A stretch of 64,000 nucleotides of DNA. Origin: Streptomyces sp. 1222.5. GTDB lineage: Bacteria > Actinomycetota > Actinomycetes > Streptomycetales > Streptomycetaceae. Position numbers and translations under genes: made by a program. The DNA lies in contig NZ_FNSZ01000001.1 of NCBI RefSeq assembly GCF_900105245.1, forward strand, positions 620,001-684,000. Reading direction: 5' to 3'. The notes below the pieces were generated by a model. The model saw only the letters and a program-made list of their open reading frames with translations. It was not told the origin of the DNA and did no database searches. Below are positions 1-8,100 of this stretch, one piece after another; positions within the stretch are counted from its first letter, which is position 1; every line of letters begins with the position of its first letter.

Positions 1-1
1 C

Positions 2-997
2 GGAGACTATCTGTGGCCGATGCTCCTGGTGGGCGGCGCCGCCTGGCGTGCCGAACAGGCGCTGGCCCGCTACTACCGGCGGCGGCTGCACCCTTCGCTG
101 GGGGCGCCGTACCAGGAACTCCTGGTGGAGCGTGGACGGAGCGAACCGGCACCCGCGCACGCGGTCTCCACCCTGGACTGGTACCGGCCGACCCTCGGCG
201 AAGTGGCCGAAGCACCCGATCCGCGGGCAGGCGCTCCCGTGACACGCGCCACCGGCGCCCTGCGGCTCGAGCAGGCGTGTCTGTCGGTGCTCCTGCAGCA
301 CAACACCGATCCGGCCCCTTTCCAGCGTCTGCTCACCCTCGCACGGGACAGTGCCCGCCGACGACGGCTGCACACCGGGAAGCTCACCGAACCCTGGCCG
401 GTTCTCCGGCGGGCGCTGCACCGGCTCGGTACGGCGCTCGTGGACCAAGACGTCATCGACCGCCCGGAAGACGTGCACTTCCTGACCCTGCCCGAATTGC
501 GGACCGCCCTCTCCACGGGATCGGGCACCTCCATGCGGGAGGCGGTCGCGGACCGGGTTTCCGCCTGGGCCCGTCAGCGCGCCTTGCGCCCGCCGTTGGC
601 GCTGGGCACCGCGGCCTGCCTGCTCCCGCTCCTGCTCGGGCGTCCGACCACGGCGAGCGCGTCGGACGGCGACGTACTGCACGGCATCGGGGTCAGCCCC
701 GGAAGGGCCACCGGCCGGGCCAGGATCGTCGACCATCCGGAGACAGCGCGGATGGCGGCCGGTGACATCCTCGTCGTCCGCTCCCTCGTGCCGGCGCTCG
801 CTCCGCAGATCATGCGTGCCGCGGCGGTCGCCGCCGACGTGGGAAGTGTGGCCGCACACATGTCGGTCATCGCCCGCGAGTACGGCGTGCCTGCCGTCGT
901 CGCCCTGCACTCGGTCACTCGGAGCATCCGTGACGGCGAGGTCATCACCGTGGACGGTACGACGGGCCGCGTACATCGGCGTGGGGCCGTGGGGTAA
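2..997 (+). CDS. PEP-utilising enzyme, C-terminal part (partial at window edge)
   Basis: The frame is open to the left edge, so the true start lies outside the window and 331 residues are visible. The last ~110 residues are a PEP-utilising-enzyme mobile (swivelling phosphohistidine) domain: GIGVSPGRATGRARIV, then DILVV, then GSVAAHMSVIAREYGVPAVV, ending ITVDGTTGRV. The His of AAH aligns with the phosphoryl-carrying His, usually written TSH in this family, so carrier function looks intact. The middle part (STLDWYRPTLGE, RRALHRLG, DRPEDVHFLTLPEL) resembles the C-terminal half of rifampin-phosphotransferase/PEP-synthase-like proteins, whose ATP-grasp domain would lie upstream. A hydrophobic stretch near residues 198-210 is unusual. 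It sits 29 bp before a UbiA gene and probably shares its operon. The substrate is unknown; a role in phosphorylating an isoprenoid or lipid intermediate is only inference. Confidence 0.8.
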   Translation, partial: GDYLWPMLLVGGAAWRAEQALARYYRRRLHPSLGAPYQELLVERGRSEPAPAHAVSTLDWYRPTLGEVAEAPDPRAGAPVTRATGALRLEQACLSVLLQHNTDPAPFQRLLTLARDSARRRRLHTGKLTEPWPVLRRALHRLGTALVDQDVIDRPEDVHFLTLPELRTALSTGSGTSMREAVADRVSAWARQRALRPPLALGTAACLLPLLLGRPTTASASDGDVLHGIGVSPGRATGRARIVDHPETARMAAGDILVVRSLVPALAPQIMRAAAVAADVGSVAAHMSVIAREYGVPAVVALHSVTRSIRDGEVITVDGTTGRVHRRGAVG

Positions 998-1026
998 CGC
1001 GGCGGACGAGGAGACGGAAACCATCC

Positions 1027-1905
1027 ATGGCGCACAGCGCTTCCCACATGGGGACGGGGAATCGGCTCGCCGCAGCCTGCCGGATCACCCGTCCGATCAC
1101 GTGTCTGTTGGCGGCGCTGTCCGCGGCGTGCGGCGGCAGTCTCGCGGGCCACCCGGCCGCGGCGGGCTGGGGCCGTGACACCCTGTCAATGGTGTCCATG
1201 GCCGGGGTGATGGGCGTCGCGAACGCCGTGAACGACATCGCCGACCTGCCGGCCGACCGGATCGGCAAGCCCTGGCGGCCCATAGCCTCCGGACAGCTGG
1301 GGGTCCGTACCGCCTGGTCCGTGGTCCTGGCGCTGGCGCTGCTGACCATGACGACCGCCGCCGCGCTGGGACCGACCCAGACACTTTTCGCCGGTGCACT
1401 GCTCCTGCTCGACCTCGCCTACTCCTACCGGCTCAAGGACACCGTGCTGGTCGGCAACCTCGTCGTCGGTGTGGTCTGTGGCGGCACATTGCTGTTCGGT
1501 GCCTCGGTCACCGGCGGACTCACCCTCCGACCCTGTGTGGCGGCCGGGACGGTCCTGCTGTTCGTGCTCGGCTACGAGATCGTCAAGACGTTGCAGGACA
1601 GCGCTGCCGACGGCGAGGCCGGCTTCCGCACGCTGGCCACGGTCTTCCGGCCGGAAGTGAGTGTCGGCGCCTACGCCACCGTGGCCGCCGCCCTGTGCTT
1701 GGCGGTGCTCGCCGTAGGCGCCCCGGTCAGTTCGGCACCCTCCCTGTTCCTCGTCTGTGCCGCCCCGTTCCTGATCACGCCGGTATGCCTGTGCGCCTGG
1801 ATCCTGTGGACCTCACCGGATCGGGACGCCTCGACGGCGCGGGTGCTGCTCATTCTGCGCCTGGCCTGGTTCCCGGGCCTGTTCTCCCTTGCCCTGCTCA
1901 AGTAA
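1027..1905 (+). CDS. UbiA-family membrane prenyltransferase
   Basis: Protein of 292 residues, hydrophobic throughout with roughly eight or nine membrane segments, the usual size for UbiA proteins. The first Asp-rich motif is seen as NDIADLPADRIGKPWRPI (family pattern NDxxDxxxD followed by RPI) near residues 73-90. The second Asp region is around YSYRLKDT and DSAADGEAGFRTLA. These residues bind Mg-diphosphate of the prenyl donor and transfer the chain to an acceptor; the family also includes membrane terpene cyclases. The motif order is closest to UbiA enzymes acting on small polar acceptors such as geranylgeranylglyceryl phosphate, but this cannot be settled by eye. It lies between a PEP-utilising protein and a PlsY-like gene, and its TAA stop touches a possible ATG of the next gene. 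The prenyl diphosphate synthase two genes on could supply its donor. Confidence 0.85.
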   Translation: MAHSASHMGTGNRLAAACRITRPITCLLAALSAACGGSLAGHPAAAGWGRDTLSMVSMAGVMGVANAVNDIADLPADRIGKPWRPIASGQLGVRTAWSVVLALALLTMTTAAALGPTQTLFAGALLLLDLAYSYRLKDTVLVGNLVVGVVCGGTLLFGASVTGGLTLRPCVAAGTVLLFVLGYEIVKTLQDSAADGEAGFRTLATVFRPEVSVGAYATVAAALCLAVLAVGAPVSSAPSLFLVCAAPFLITPVCLCAWILWTSPDRDASTARVLLILRLAWFPGLFSLALLK

Positions 1906-1940
1906 TGCCCTGCTCGAACGAGGTGTGTGGTGGATACCTG

Positions 1941-2591
1941 ATGAACCTGACGAACCATGTGCATACGCATCACATCGCGCTGGTGACGGGCTATGCCGTC
2001 GTGAGCTATCTCATCGGCTGCGTCTCGACCAGTTACTACGTCACGAAGGCCCACATCGGGCAGGACATCCGCGACCTCGGCAGCGGGAACGCGGGCGCCC
2101 AGAACGTGGGCAAGGTCCTCGGCCGGCCCTGGTTCTTCGTCATCCTGCTCCTCGACATGCTCAAGGGCTACGTCGTCGTCCTCGGCGGTATCCACCTGGG
2201 CCTGTCGAGCACGGTCGTCACCCTGGGGATCGTCGCCGTCGTCTCCGGGCACATCTGGCCGGTGCACATGGGGTTCAGGGGCGGGATGGGCATCGCCACC
2301 TCGCTCGGTGCCGTTCTGGCGTTCCACTGGCTCGTGATGGCCGGCATCGTCGGGATCTTCGCCGCGACCTACTTTCCCCAGTTGTGGACCGGACGCACCG
2401 TGGCCCGCAAAGCGGCCGCAAGAAGTGCGGTCGCGGCGATCAATCTGACGGCCCTGTCGATGGTGCTGCTCAAGGAGCCGTTCATGAGCTGGTTCTCGCT
2501 CATCATCCTGGGCTTCGTCCACTACGCGGCCTACCGGTCACGCCTCGCAAGGGGCTGGCCGCGCCCGGCCAGGGACAGGGCGGCCGCATGA
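1941..2591 (+). CDS. PlsY-like glycerol-3-phosphate acyltransferase family protein
   Basis: Membrane protein of 216 residues matching the PlsY fold: SYLIGCVSTSYYV in the first segment, DIRDLGSGNAGAQNVGKVLG, LLLDMLKGY, and SGHIWPVHMGFRGGMGIATSLG. PlsY enzymes transfer an acyl group from acyl phosphate to glycerol 3-phosphate. The third loop normally reads GGKG; here the Lys is Met (GGMG), so classical acyltransfer is doubtful or the substrate differs. The start at 1941 is chosen because GGTGGA lies 6 bases upstream. An alternative ATG at 1905 overlaps the UbiA stop (TAATG) and would add 12 residues. The last codons overlap the next gene (ATGA), so it is co-translated with the prenyl diphosphate synthase. 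Confidence 0.8.
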   Translation: MNLTNHVHTHHIALVTGYAVVSYLIGCVSTSYYVTKAHIGQDIRDLGSGNAGAQNVGKVLGRPWFFVILLLDMLKGYVVVLGGIHLGLSSTVVTLGIVAVVSGHIWPVHMGFRGGMGIATSLGAVLAFHWLVMAGIVGIFAATYFPQLWTGRTVARKAAARSAVAAINLTALSMVLLKEPFMSWFSLIILGFVHYAAYRSRLARGWPRPARDRAAA

Positions 2592-3655
2592 GCACCGCAC
2601 TGCGCGAGCACTACTCGGACCAGTTGCACGCCATCGACGAGCGCATGCGCGCCGGCTTCGCGCTCTGGCCGTGGGGTCACCACGACCGTATGCGCGCCCT
2701 GGTGGAACGCCAAGTGGCCCGGAAGGGCAAACGGCTCCGGTCGCTGTTCGCCCTGCTCTGCGCGGAACTCCTCGGCGGCGACCTGGAGAAGGCGCAGCCG
2801 CTGGCCGCGGCCGTCGAGTTGTACCACGCCGCGTCACTGGTGCTCGACGACGTCCAGGACAACGCGGACTTCAGGGACCGCGACCGTGCCGTGCACGTCA
2901 GCGAGAGCGTCAGCAACGCGATCAACCTCGCCTGTGTCGTACGGTCGTTCGCGCACCATCCCCTGCACTGCTCCGATCTCACGCTGATCGAGAAGGACGG
3001 GGTGCGGCACCAGCTGGATGTGATGGCGACACTCGTGCCGCTCGGCCAGAGCATGGACATCGGGTGGCACCAGGGCTGGTACGACTTCCGTTCGGTGCCC
3101 TATGAGGAGCTGGTCCGGCTCAAGACCGGTGCGCCTTTCGCCTGTGTCGCCGCGGGTGCCGCCGTGACCGGTGGCCAGGACGAGGCCACGCGTGCGGCGA
3201 TGGAACGGCTCGGCTACCGCGTCGGAATCCTCTACCAACTGGTCGACGACCACAACGACATGTTCCAGACCGCCGGGGACGGCGACGGGGAGGACGCATC
3301 GGGCCGCGTGCCGAGCGACCTCGTCGAGGGCAAGTTCACCAGACCGATCGGCTTGCTGTGCGAACGGCTGAGCGCGGACGGCCGTGAGGATCTGGCCGAA
3401 CAGGTGGTGGCCCGGCTGCGGGATCCCGGCGGAGACGGTCCACGGTGGATTCTGGACCTCATGGCCGCCCACTCCGTCGCCTCACGAAGCGTCCGGGAGA
3501 TCCACGACCGAGCGGTGGGCATCGAGCGGGACGCTGCGGCGCTCTCCCACGTTCACGGCGTCGCGACCGGCCGCATGTCGGAGTTCGTCCGTCATCTCGC
3601 CTCGATGGCCGGCGGGGGGTCTCACCCCTTCGAGGTGCTTCCGTCCCGGTCGTAG
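2588..3655 (+). CDS. trans-isoprenyl diphosphate synthase (polyprenyl synthetase)
   Basis: Protein of 355 residues. It has the two Asp-rich motifs of trans-prenyl diphosphate synthases: LVLDDVQDNADF (first DDxxD) near residue 85 and LVDDHNDMF (second DDxxD) near residue 220. KGKRLR at about residue 45 corresponds to the GGKRLR substrate-binding motif, and KTG near residue 180 is also conserved. It condenses allylic diphosphate with isopentenyl diphosphate in the cytosol. Residues just before the first motif are small or aliphatic (ELYHAASLVLDD), which fits a chain of C15-C20 or longer, but length cannot be fixed by eye. It starts by ATGA overlap with the PlsY-like gene. Its 3' end overlaps the convergent second PlsY-like gene by 34 bp. 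Confidence 0.9.
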   Translation: MSTALREHYSDQLHAIDERMRAGFALWPWGHHDRMRALVERQVARKGKRLRSLFALLCAELLGGDLEKAQPLAAAVELYHAASLVLDDVQDNADFRDRDRAVHVSESVSNAINLACVVRSFAHHPLHCSDLTLIEKDGVRHQLDVMATLVPLGQSMDIGWHQGWYDFRSVPYEELVRLKTGAPFACVAAGAAVTGGQDEATRAAMERLGYRVGILYQLVDDHNDMFQTAGDGDGEDASGRVPSDLVEGKFTRPIGLLCERLSADGREDLAEQVVARLRDPGGDGPRWILDLMAAHSVASRSVREIHDRAVGIERDAAALSHVHGVATGRMSEFVRHLASMAGGGSHPFEVLPSRS

Positions 3656-4302
3656 AGCAGTCGTTCCAGGTAGCGGGTCAGAGGCAGCCCCGCACGCATG
3701 TCCAATTCGTTGCCGAGGATCCGCTTCGCCCAGATGGGAGCGAGGACCGCGGCGACGGACGGCAGCGCCGCACGCCGCCTTCGGGTGAGCAGGGTGTCCG
3801 ACAGCAACAGGAGTTGGGAAGCGAAGGCTCCGAGTCCCGACTCCCGGCAGGCATAGCCGAGAGTGGGGCCGCCGAGGATCAGGGCGGCCCCCCTCCAGTC
3901 GGTGCTCAGCAGCGCTCCGGTCGCCGGCATGATGCCCCGACCACCCGAACCCCTCAGAAAGGGCGACCAGTTGTGGCCGGCGACCACCAGTGCCGCATGC
4001 AGGGCAACCGTGTGCCGACTCCGCCCGGCCAACCTGGTGGCCGCGTATCCCTTGGCCATGTCCAGCGCCGCCACGGTCAGAAACGGCACGAGTCCCGCGG
4101 CCCGGTACGCCCCGGTCGCCGACACGCACTCCGGGTGTGCCGTGCGCAGGTCGACACCCACCGCACACCTGGTCACGAGCTGCGCGGACGGCAGCGCCCC
4201 GATGAGGAACGAGCAGCCGGCTCGCCACAGTCCCGCGCCGACGGGCATGACCGGTCTCGCTCCGACCGGTTCCGCGCTCTCGAAGACGACGCTGTCAGGC
4301 AC
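3622..4302 (-). CDS. diverged PlsY-like membrane protein
   Basis: Transcribed against the preceding four genes. A GTG start at 4302 is chosen because GGGGAG lies a few bases upstream and gives 226 residues, a PlsY-like length. The frame stays open upstream to an ATG at 4470, but that extension looks non-coding. PlsY signatures remain in outline: SFLIGALPSAQLV (first membrane segment), DMAKGY, and VVAGHNWSPFLRGSGGRGIMPATGALL. The GSGNxGATN loop is replaced by HPECVSATGAYRAAG, and the GGKG Lys is Arg (GGRG). It may be a non-catalytic paralogue or an enzyme with a new substrate. Its end overlaps the prenyl synthase coding end by 34 bp, which ties it to the cassette. Confidence 0.65.
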   Translation of the reverse strand: MPDSVVFESAEPVGARPVMPVGAGLWRAGCSFLIGALPSAQLVTRCAVGVDLRTAHPECVSATGAYRAAGLVPFLTVAALDMAKGYAATRLAGRSRHTVALHAALVVAGHNWSPFLRGSGGRGIMPATGALLSTDWRGAALILGGPTLGYACRESGLGAFASQLLLLSDTLLTRRRRAALPSVAAVLAPIWAKRILGNELDMRAGLPLTRYLERLLYDRDGSTSKG

Positions 4303-4648
4303 CCTCAACTCCCCACGTCCGGCCGGGTCCGGTGCCCTGGGAGCCTGTCCCACGGCTGCGCCTTCATGCGCGGCGCCGACGACCGGTGCCCGCACCTTGA
4401 TCGTGGTGGTGGCCGTGGAGGCGCGGCCGGGGCAGCCGTGTTTCGCCGTTGCCGCAGTCAGGGAGAACAACTAGGGTTGCTCGACGTGAACACCGGACCG
4501 GCACTACGCCACGCACGGATCGGCTACCCGGTGGAGGGCTGATCGCACGGTGGGTGCGCGAACGGCACCCCACTTCGGCACGCGGACCTCCCCGCGCTCG
4601 CGCACGACGAGTCCCTTTCCCGCGCGCAGCGACAGCGAGGTCAACCGC
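4303..4648. other. intergenic spacer between divergent genes
   Basis: About 346 bp between the leftward PlsY-like gene and the rightward VOC gene. It should contain both promoters. I see no convincing -10/-35 pair, strong dyad or short gene with a good ribosome binding site, although the frame of the PlsY-like gene stays open through much of it. Confidence 0.4.
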
Positions 4649-5023
4649 ATGTCAGTCACGTTCAACCACACCATCATCGCCGCCAAGGATCGCGGTGAGT
4701 CGGCGCGGTTCTTCCGCGAACTGCTGGAACTTCCGGAAGCGCCGTCCTGGGGTCCGTTCATCAACATCCAGCTCCATGACGGGGTGCTGCTTCAGTTCGC
4801 CGAGCCGCCGGTGGAGATCCAGATGCAGCACTACGCGTTCCTGATCGACGACGACCTGTTCGACCGGGCGTACCGGCGACTGTGCGACCGCGGTGTCGAG
4901 CACTGGGCCGATCCGCAGATGCGACGCCCCGGTGAGATCAACGACGAACACGGCGGACGCGGGGTGTACTTCAAGGACCCCGCCGGTCACGCGATCGAGC
5001 TGATCACCCGTCCGTACCTGTAG
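4649..5023 (+). CDS. VOC-family (glyoxalase/bleomycin-resistance fold) protein
   Basis: Protein of 124 residues with the paired beta-alpha-beta-beta-beta pattern of the vicinal oxygen chelate family. It begins VTFNHTIIAAKDRGESARFFRELLELPE and ends YFKDPAGHAIELITRPY; the HxxxE-like ending and N-terminal His are typical metal-ligand positions. The substrate cannot be assigned. The start at 4649 is supported by GAGG 8 bases upstream; the frame continues upstream without coding character. It stands alone between divergent and convergent neighbours, with a hairpin terminator after it. Confidence 0.8.
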   Translation: MSVTFNHTIIAAKDRGESARFFRELLELPEAPSWGPFINIQLHDGVLLQFAEPPVEIQMQHYAFLIDDDLFDRAYRRLCDRGVEHWADPQMRRPGEINDEHGGRGVYFKDPAGHAIELITRPYL

Positions 5024-5050
5024 GCGAGTCCGGTAACCGGGACGAAAGCC

Positions 5051-5080
5051 GGCCGGGCGCCCGAAACGCGGCGCCCGGCC
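5051..5080. terminator. bidirectional hairpin terminator
   Basis: Perfect 11-bp inverted repeat (5051-5061 with 5070-5080) with an 8-base loop, GC-rich and without a clear T-tract. It lies between the convergent VOC and DUF6891 genes and can serve both. Confidence 0.7.
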
Positions 5081-5090
5081 CGCGATCCGC

Positions 5091-6008
5091 CTAGCCGACA
5101 AGCCGGCGGCGCCAGTTCAGTGAGGTGACGGAGATGGCGCGGGCGGGGTCGCGGTCCCACTCGGCGTCGAGTCCGGCCGCTTCGAGGGCGGCCACCACCT
5201 CGTGCCCGATCGCCGTGGTGGTCTCGGACGAGCCGTCGAAGCCGCCGTACAGGAGCATCAGGCCGTGGCCGGACGCGGCGGAGTCGGTGCACTGGGAGTG
5301 GAAGTAGACGAAGCCGCGGGTGTCCGGACCGCCCTCGGCACCGATCTCGGCGTCACCGCAGTTGCGGCAGCAGGTGAAGTTCTCGCGGGCGGTGACACCG
5401 GCCTCCTGGAGGGCGGTGAACGCGCGGGTGAGCCGCTCGGGGTCCGTCTCGCCCTCCCAGGTGGCCTGCTCCGCGACGCGCTCCAGCCAGAGCCGGTCGG
5501 CCAGGGCGGTCGCCTGCTCGCGCGACACGGGCCGGTGGTCGCCGGTGACCAGGTATTCCTCGGCCAGCTCGGCCAGTTCGGCGCGGGAGGCGTAGCCGCC
5601 GGCCAGTACCTCACGAAGGCGGCTCTCCAGGTCCCGGCGGTCGCCCTCGTCCAGGTCGAGCGGCGGCACCTCGCGGACGGGGCCCATGTCCAGCGGCGAC
5701 CAGGCGAAGCCGGCGTCCCAGCCGTCCTCCCGTCGGGCCCAGCCGGTCAGCGCGGCTGTCACGGCCTCCGGTGTGCCGGCCGTCGTCTGGAAGTGCCGGT
5801 CGGCGGCGCCGTCGCGGTGCTCCAGGGTGTAGTCGCCGCCGGTCTTGTGCCAGACCTGGGCGAAGACGTCGGGCAGGTCGGGTATCCGCTGGAGCACCAG
5901 GAACCGGTCGTCCTCGCCCCCGATGCGCCGCACCAGCCCGGCCAGTTCGTCGGCGGACACACGCTCGTGCCGCTGCCGGTTCTCCGTCTTCACCACGATC
6001 TCGAGCAT
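5091..6008 (-). CDS. DUF6891-type protein
   Basis: Protein of 305 residues starting MLEIVVKTENRQ; the frame extends 30 residues upstream, but those look non-coding. The C-terminal third carries ENFTCCRNCG, DTRGFVYFHSQ and a small-residue turn before LLYGGFDGSS, which I associate with the DUF6891 family of Streptomyces. The CCxxC cluster could bind a metal. The N-terminal half is acidic and contains several Trp. No catalytic function is known. It ends just past the hairpin shared with the VOC gene. Confidence 0.7.
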   Translation of the reverse strand: MLEIVVKTENRQRHERVSADELAGLVRRIGGEDDRFLVLQRIPDLPDVFAQVWHKTGGDYTLEHRDGAADRHFQTTAGTPEAVTAALTGWARREDGWDAGFAWSPLDMGPVREVPPLDLDEGDRRDLESRLREVLAGGYASRAELAELAEEYLVTGDHRPVSREQATALADRLWLERVAEQATWEGETDPERLTRAFTALQEAGVTARENFTCCRNCGDAEIGAEGGPDTRGFVYFHSQCTDSAASGHGLMLLYGGFDGSSETTTAIGHEVVAALEAAGLDAEWDRDPARAISVTSLNWRRRLVG

Positions 6009-6199
6009 GCACGCAGCCTGGCACACGCCACTGACATCGGGGCCGACGGGGCGTGCGGCCACGGCGGTCGGCCGGTCGCGACCACGCGGCACGGCCACTT
6101 CGTACGGACGGTGCCGGCGACCGGCGGGTGTTCAGCAGTCGAACACCGACCAGCAGATGTCGTTGCGCAGACGCTGGTCGTCTCCTCACGCAGCTGGTG

Positions 6200-6565
6200 G
6201 GCACTGCCCCGCCTGCGGTCCTCCCGGCCGACGAACCAGGTCGCCGGCGCGGCCGTGACCATGCCGTAGGTCGTGATGCCGACGACCATGACGACCGCAC
6301 CGACCACCCTCCCCCACGGTGTGACCGGGAAGAAGTCTCCGTAGCCGACGGTGGTCGCCGTCTCGATCGCCCACCACTGGGCTTTCGGGTACGACGTCAG
6401 GTTCGCGTGGCGGGCGCCCTCTTCGGCATCACCACGGCCCAGGAACCGGCGAGCATCACCAGCACGAGGACGATCGCCGCGCCGCCCGCCGCCTTCAGGT
6501 GCAGTGACCGCCCCTCCCGGCCGACCAGCACGGCGAACACCCTGGTGAAGAACCGGGAAGCATGA
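6200..6565 (-). pseudogene. two-pore-domain-type potassium channel, frameshifted
   Basis: Read on the minus strand, one frame gives FFTRVFAVLVGREGRSLHLK followed by a membrane segment (VLVLVMLAGSWAVV). It then runs out of frame near 6424-6437. A second frame continues with HANLTSYPKAQWWAIETATTV, then GYGDFFPVTPWGRVVGAVVM and a second membrane segment up to TWFVGRED. TTVGYGD is the K+ selectivity filter, at 6335-6355. The two halves fit one channel (helix, pore loop, helix) split by a single-base frameshift. The 5' end also lacks a start in the right frame. It may be an inactivated channel or a sequencing error; the missing start favours decay. Confidence 0.65.
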
Positions 6566-6782
6566 TCACTCCTTCCGCCCGGGGCCAGTGTCCCCGCGGG
6601 CCGGCGACCTCGCATGCCGGGAGGGCCGTGCGGGCCCCGCCGGGGCGCGGGTCGGTGGCTTCCGTGCCCGGGCCGCGAGCGGACCGAGCCAATTGGTCGG
6701 TGACATCTCTGGGCATGGCGTCCACCGCGCTCTACCCTCTGTGCCCGACCTCGGCCTCTTCCCCCAAGGAGGACGTACGACG

Positions 6783-7973
6783 ATGAGACGCAGCACGAAC
6801 GACACCCCGGACCACACCCGTTTACGACGTTCGGCCGCCGGTCTGGTCGCCTCGCTGCTCGCTGTCGCGGTGATGGTGATCGGCGGCGCACCGGCGCACG
6901 CGGCGCCGACGGCACCGTCCGGCCGGGCGCCCGCCGCGACGGTGGATCTGTCGCGGTGGATGGGCGACATGCACGGCTATCTCGACGGGCAACCGCTCAA
7001 CCGGATCGCCATGCCCGGCAGCCACGACTCGGGCAGCTGGAGCATTCCGGCCGACCCGGCGCTGTGCACCAGCGGTTGGTCCTACAACGTCGCCAAAGTC
7101 GATCCGCGGCTGGCCGCCAGCATCTCGCGCTCCCAGAGCGGCAGCCTCACCGACCAGCTCGACCAGGGCGCCCGCTATGTCGATCTGCGGCTGTGCTTCG
7201 AGGGCGGGCAGTGGCGGACCTTCCACGGCGCCCCGATGGGAGGGGTGTTCTTCGACGATGCCTCGGGTGAGGCGGCCTCGGTGAAGCGCTGGGTCGACGC
7301 ACACCCCTCGGAGGTCGTCGTCTTCAGCGTTTCGGTGGCCGCACCGGCGGGCACCGACGTGAAGGAGCCTCTGACCCGGTTGCGGGACCTGTTCGGCTCC
7401 CGGGTCGCCACCCGGACCGACCTGTCCCCGACCTCCACCTACGGCGACTACGTGAAGGCCGGGAAGAACGTCGTACTCGTCGACTCGTCGGGTGCGGTCG
7501 ACCAGCCCTGGGCCTGGCACGGGGACAGCGTCTCCGACCGTGGCAGCTACCCGACGGGCGCCCCGTCCTGGTGGGACATCCTCAAGTCGTTCTTCAACGG
7601 AAGCCCGCCCCAGCAGATCTACGACCAGACGCTGACCCTGAACCAGGCGGCGCTGGCCCGTGATCCCGGCGCCGACGCCGGCCGGTTCTTCGTGCTGTCG
7701 AGCATCGTCCAGCCCGATGTGCAGATACCCCAGCTGTTCCTGATCCGGTTGCTGTCACCGTTCTTCCCGGCCTCCGTCCGGGACAACTACCTGATGTATC
7801 TCGCGAACGGGCTCAACCCGCAGGTGGTCACCAAGCTGCGGACGGACTGGCGTGCACCCGGACTGGCCCGCAACATGAACATCGTGACGATCGACGATCT
7901 GGGCGGCCGGCCGCAGGGCGATCTCCAGCGCGCCGTCATCGACATCAACACCCTCCCGGGACGCACCACTTGA
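6783..7973 (+). CDS. secreted PI-PLC X-domain phosphodiesterase
   Basis: Protein of 396 residues. An N-terminal signal with RLRRSAAG followed by a hydrophobic run and APAHAA directs export (Sec, possibly Tat). The mature part starts with the phosphatidylinositol-specific phospholipase C X-domain: AMPGSHDSGSW with the general-acid/base His81, then YVDLRLCF, then TFHGAP with the second His148. Such enzymes cleave phosphoinositide-type phosphodiesters and in Streptomyces are secreted. AAGGAGG lies about 10 bases before the ATG. Leu14 is encoded by TTA (6822-6824), so translation should depend on the bldA tRNA, consistent with late expression. A hairpin terminator follows. Confidence 0.85.
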   Translation: MRRSTNDTPDHTRLRRSAAGLVASLLAVAVMVIGGAPAHAAPTAPSGRAPAATVDLSRWMGDMHGYLDGQPLNRIAMPGSHDSGSWSIPADPALCTSGWSYNVAKVDPRLAASISRSQSGSLTDQLDQGARYVDLRLCFEGGQWRTFHGAPMGGVFFDDASGEAASVKRWVDAHPSEVVVFSVSVAAPAGTDVKEPLTRLRDLFGSRVATRTDLSPTSTYGDYVKAGKNVVLVDSSGAVDQPWAWHGDSVSDRGSYPTGAPSWWDILKSFFNGSPPQQIYDQTLTLNQAALARDPGADAGRFFVLSSIVQPDVQIPQLFLIRLLSPFFPASVRDNYLMYLANGLNPQVVTKLRTDWRAPGLARNMNIVTIDDLGGRPQGDLQRAVIDINTLPGRTT

Positions 7974-7988
7974 CCGGCCCCTGAGCCC

Positions 7989-8013
7989 GCCGGTCCCCGA
8001 TACGGGGACCGGC
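7989..8013 (+). terminator. hairpin terminator after phospholipase gene
   Basis: Perfect 11-bp stem (7989-7999 with 8003-8013) with a 3-base loop, 16 bases after the stop codon. Confidence 0.65.
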
Positions 8014-8100
8014 GAACGCGGCGGGGTGCTCGTGCGTCACAGGTCCGGCGACCACTTCCGGATTCGCCTCGACGACGCACCGTAGGACCCTGGGGGACTC

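Noticed and set aside
1671..2522. 283-codon open frame on the minus strand
   Set aside because: Covers the PlsY-like gene in antisense; rich in Glu/Asp/His/Arg with no recognisable fold.
4303..4470. N-terminal extension of the second PlsY-like protein to an ATG at 4470
   Set aside because: The added 56 residues do not resemble PlsY, while a GTG at 4302 has a good ribosome binding site and yields a family-like length.
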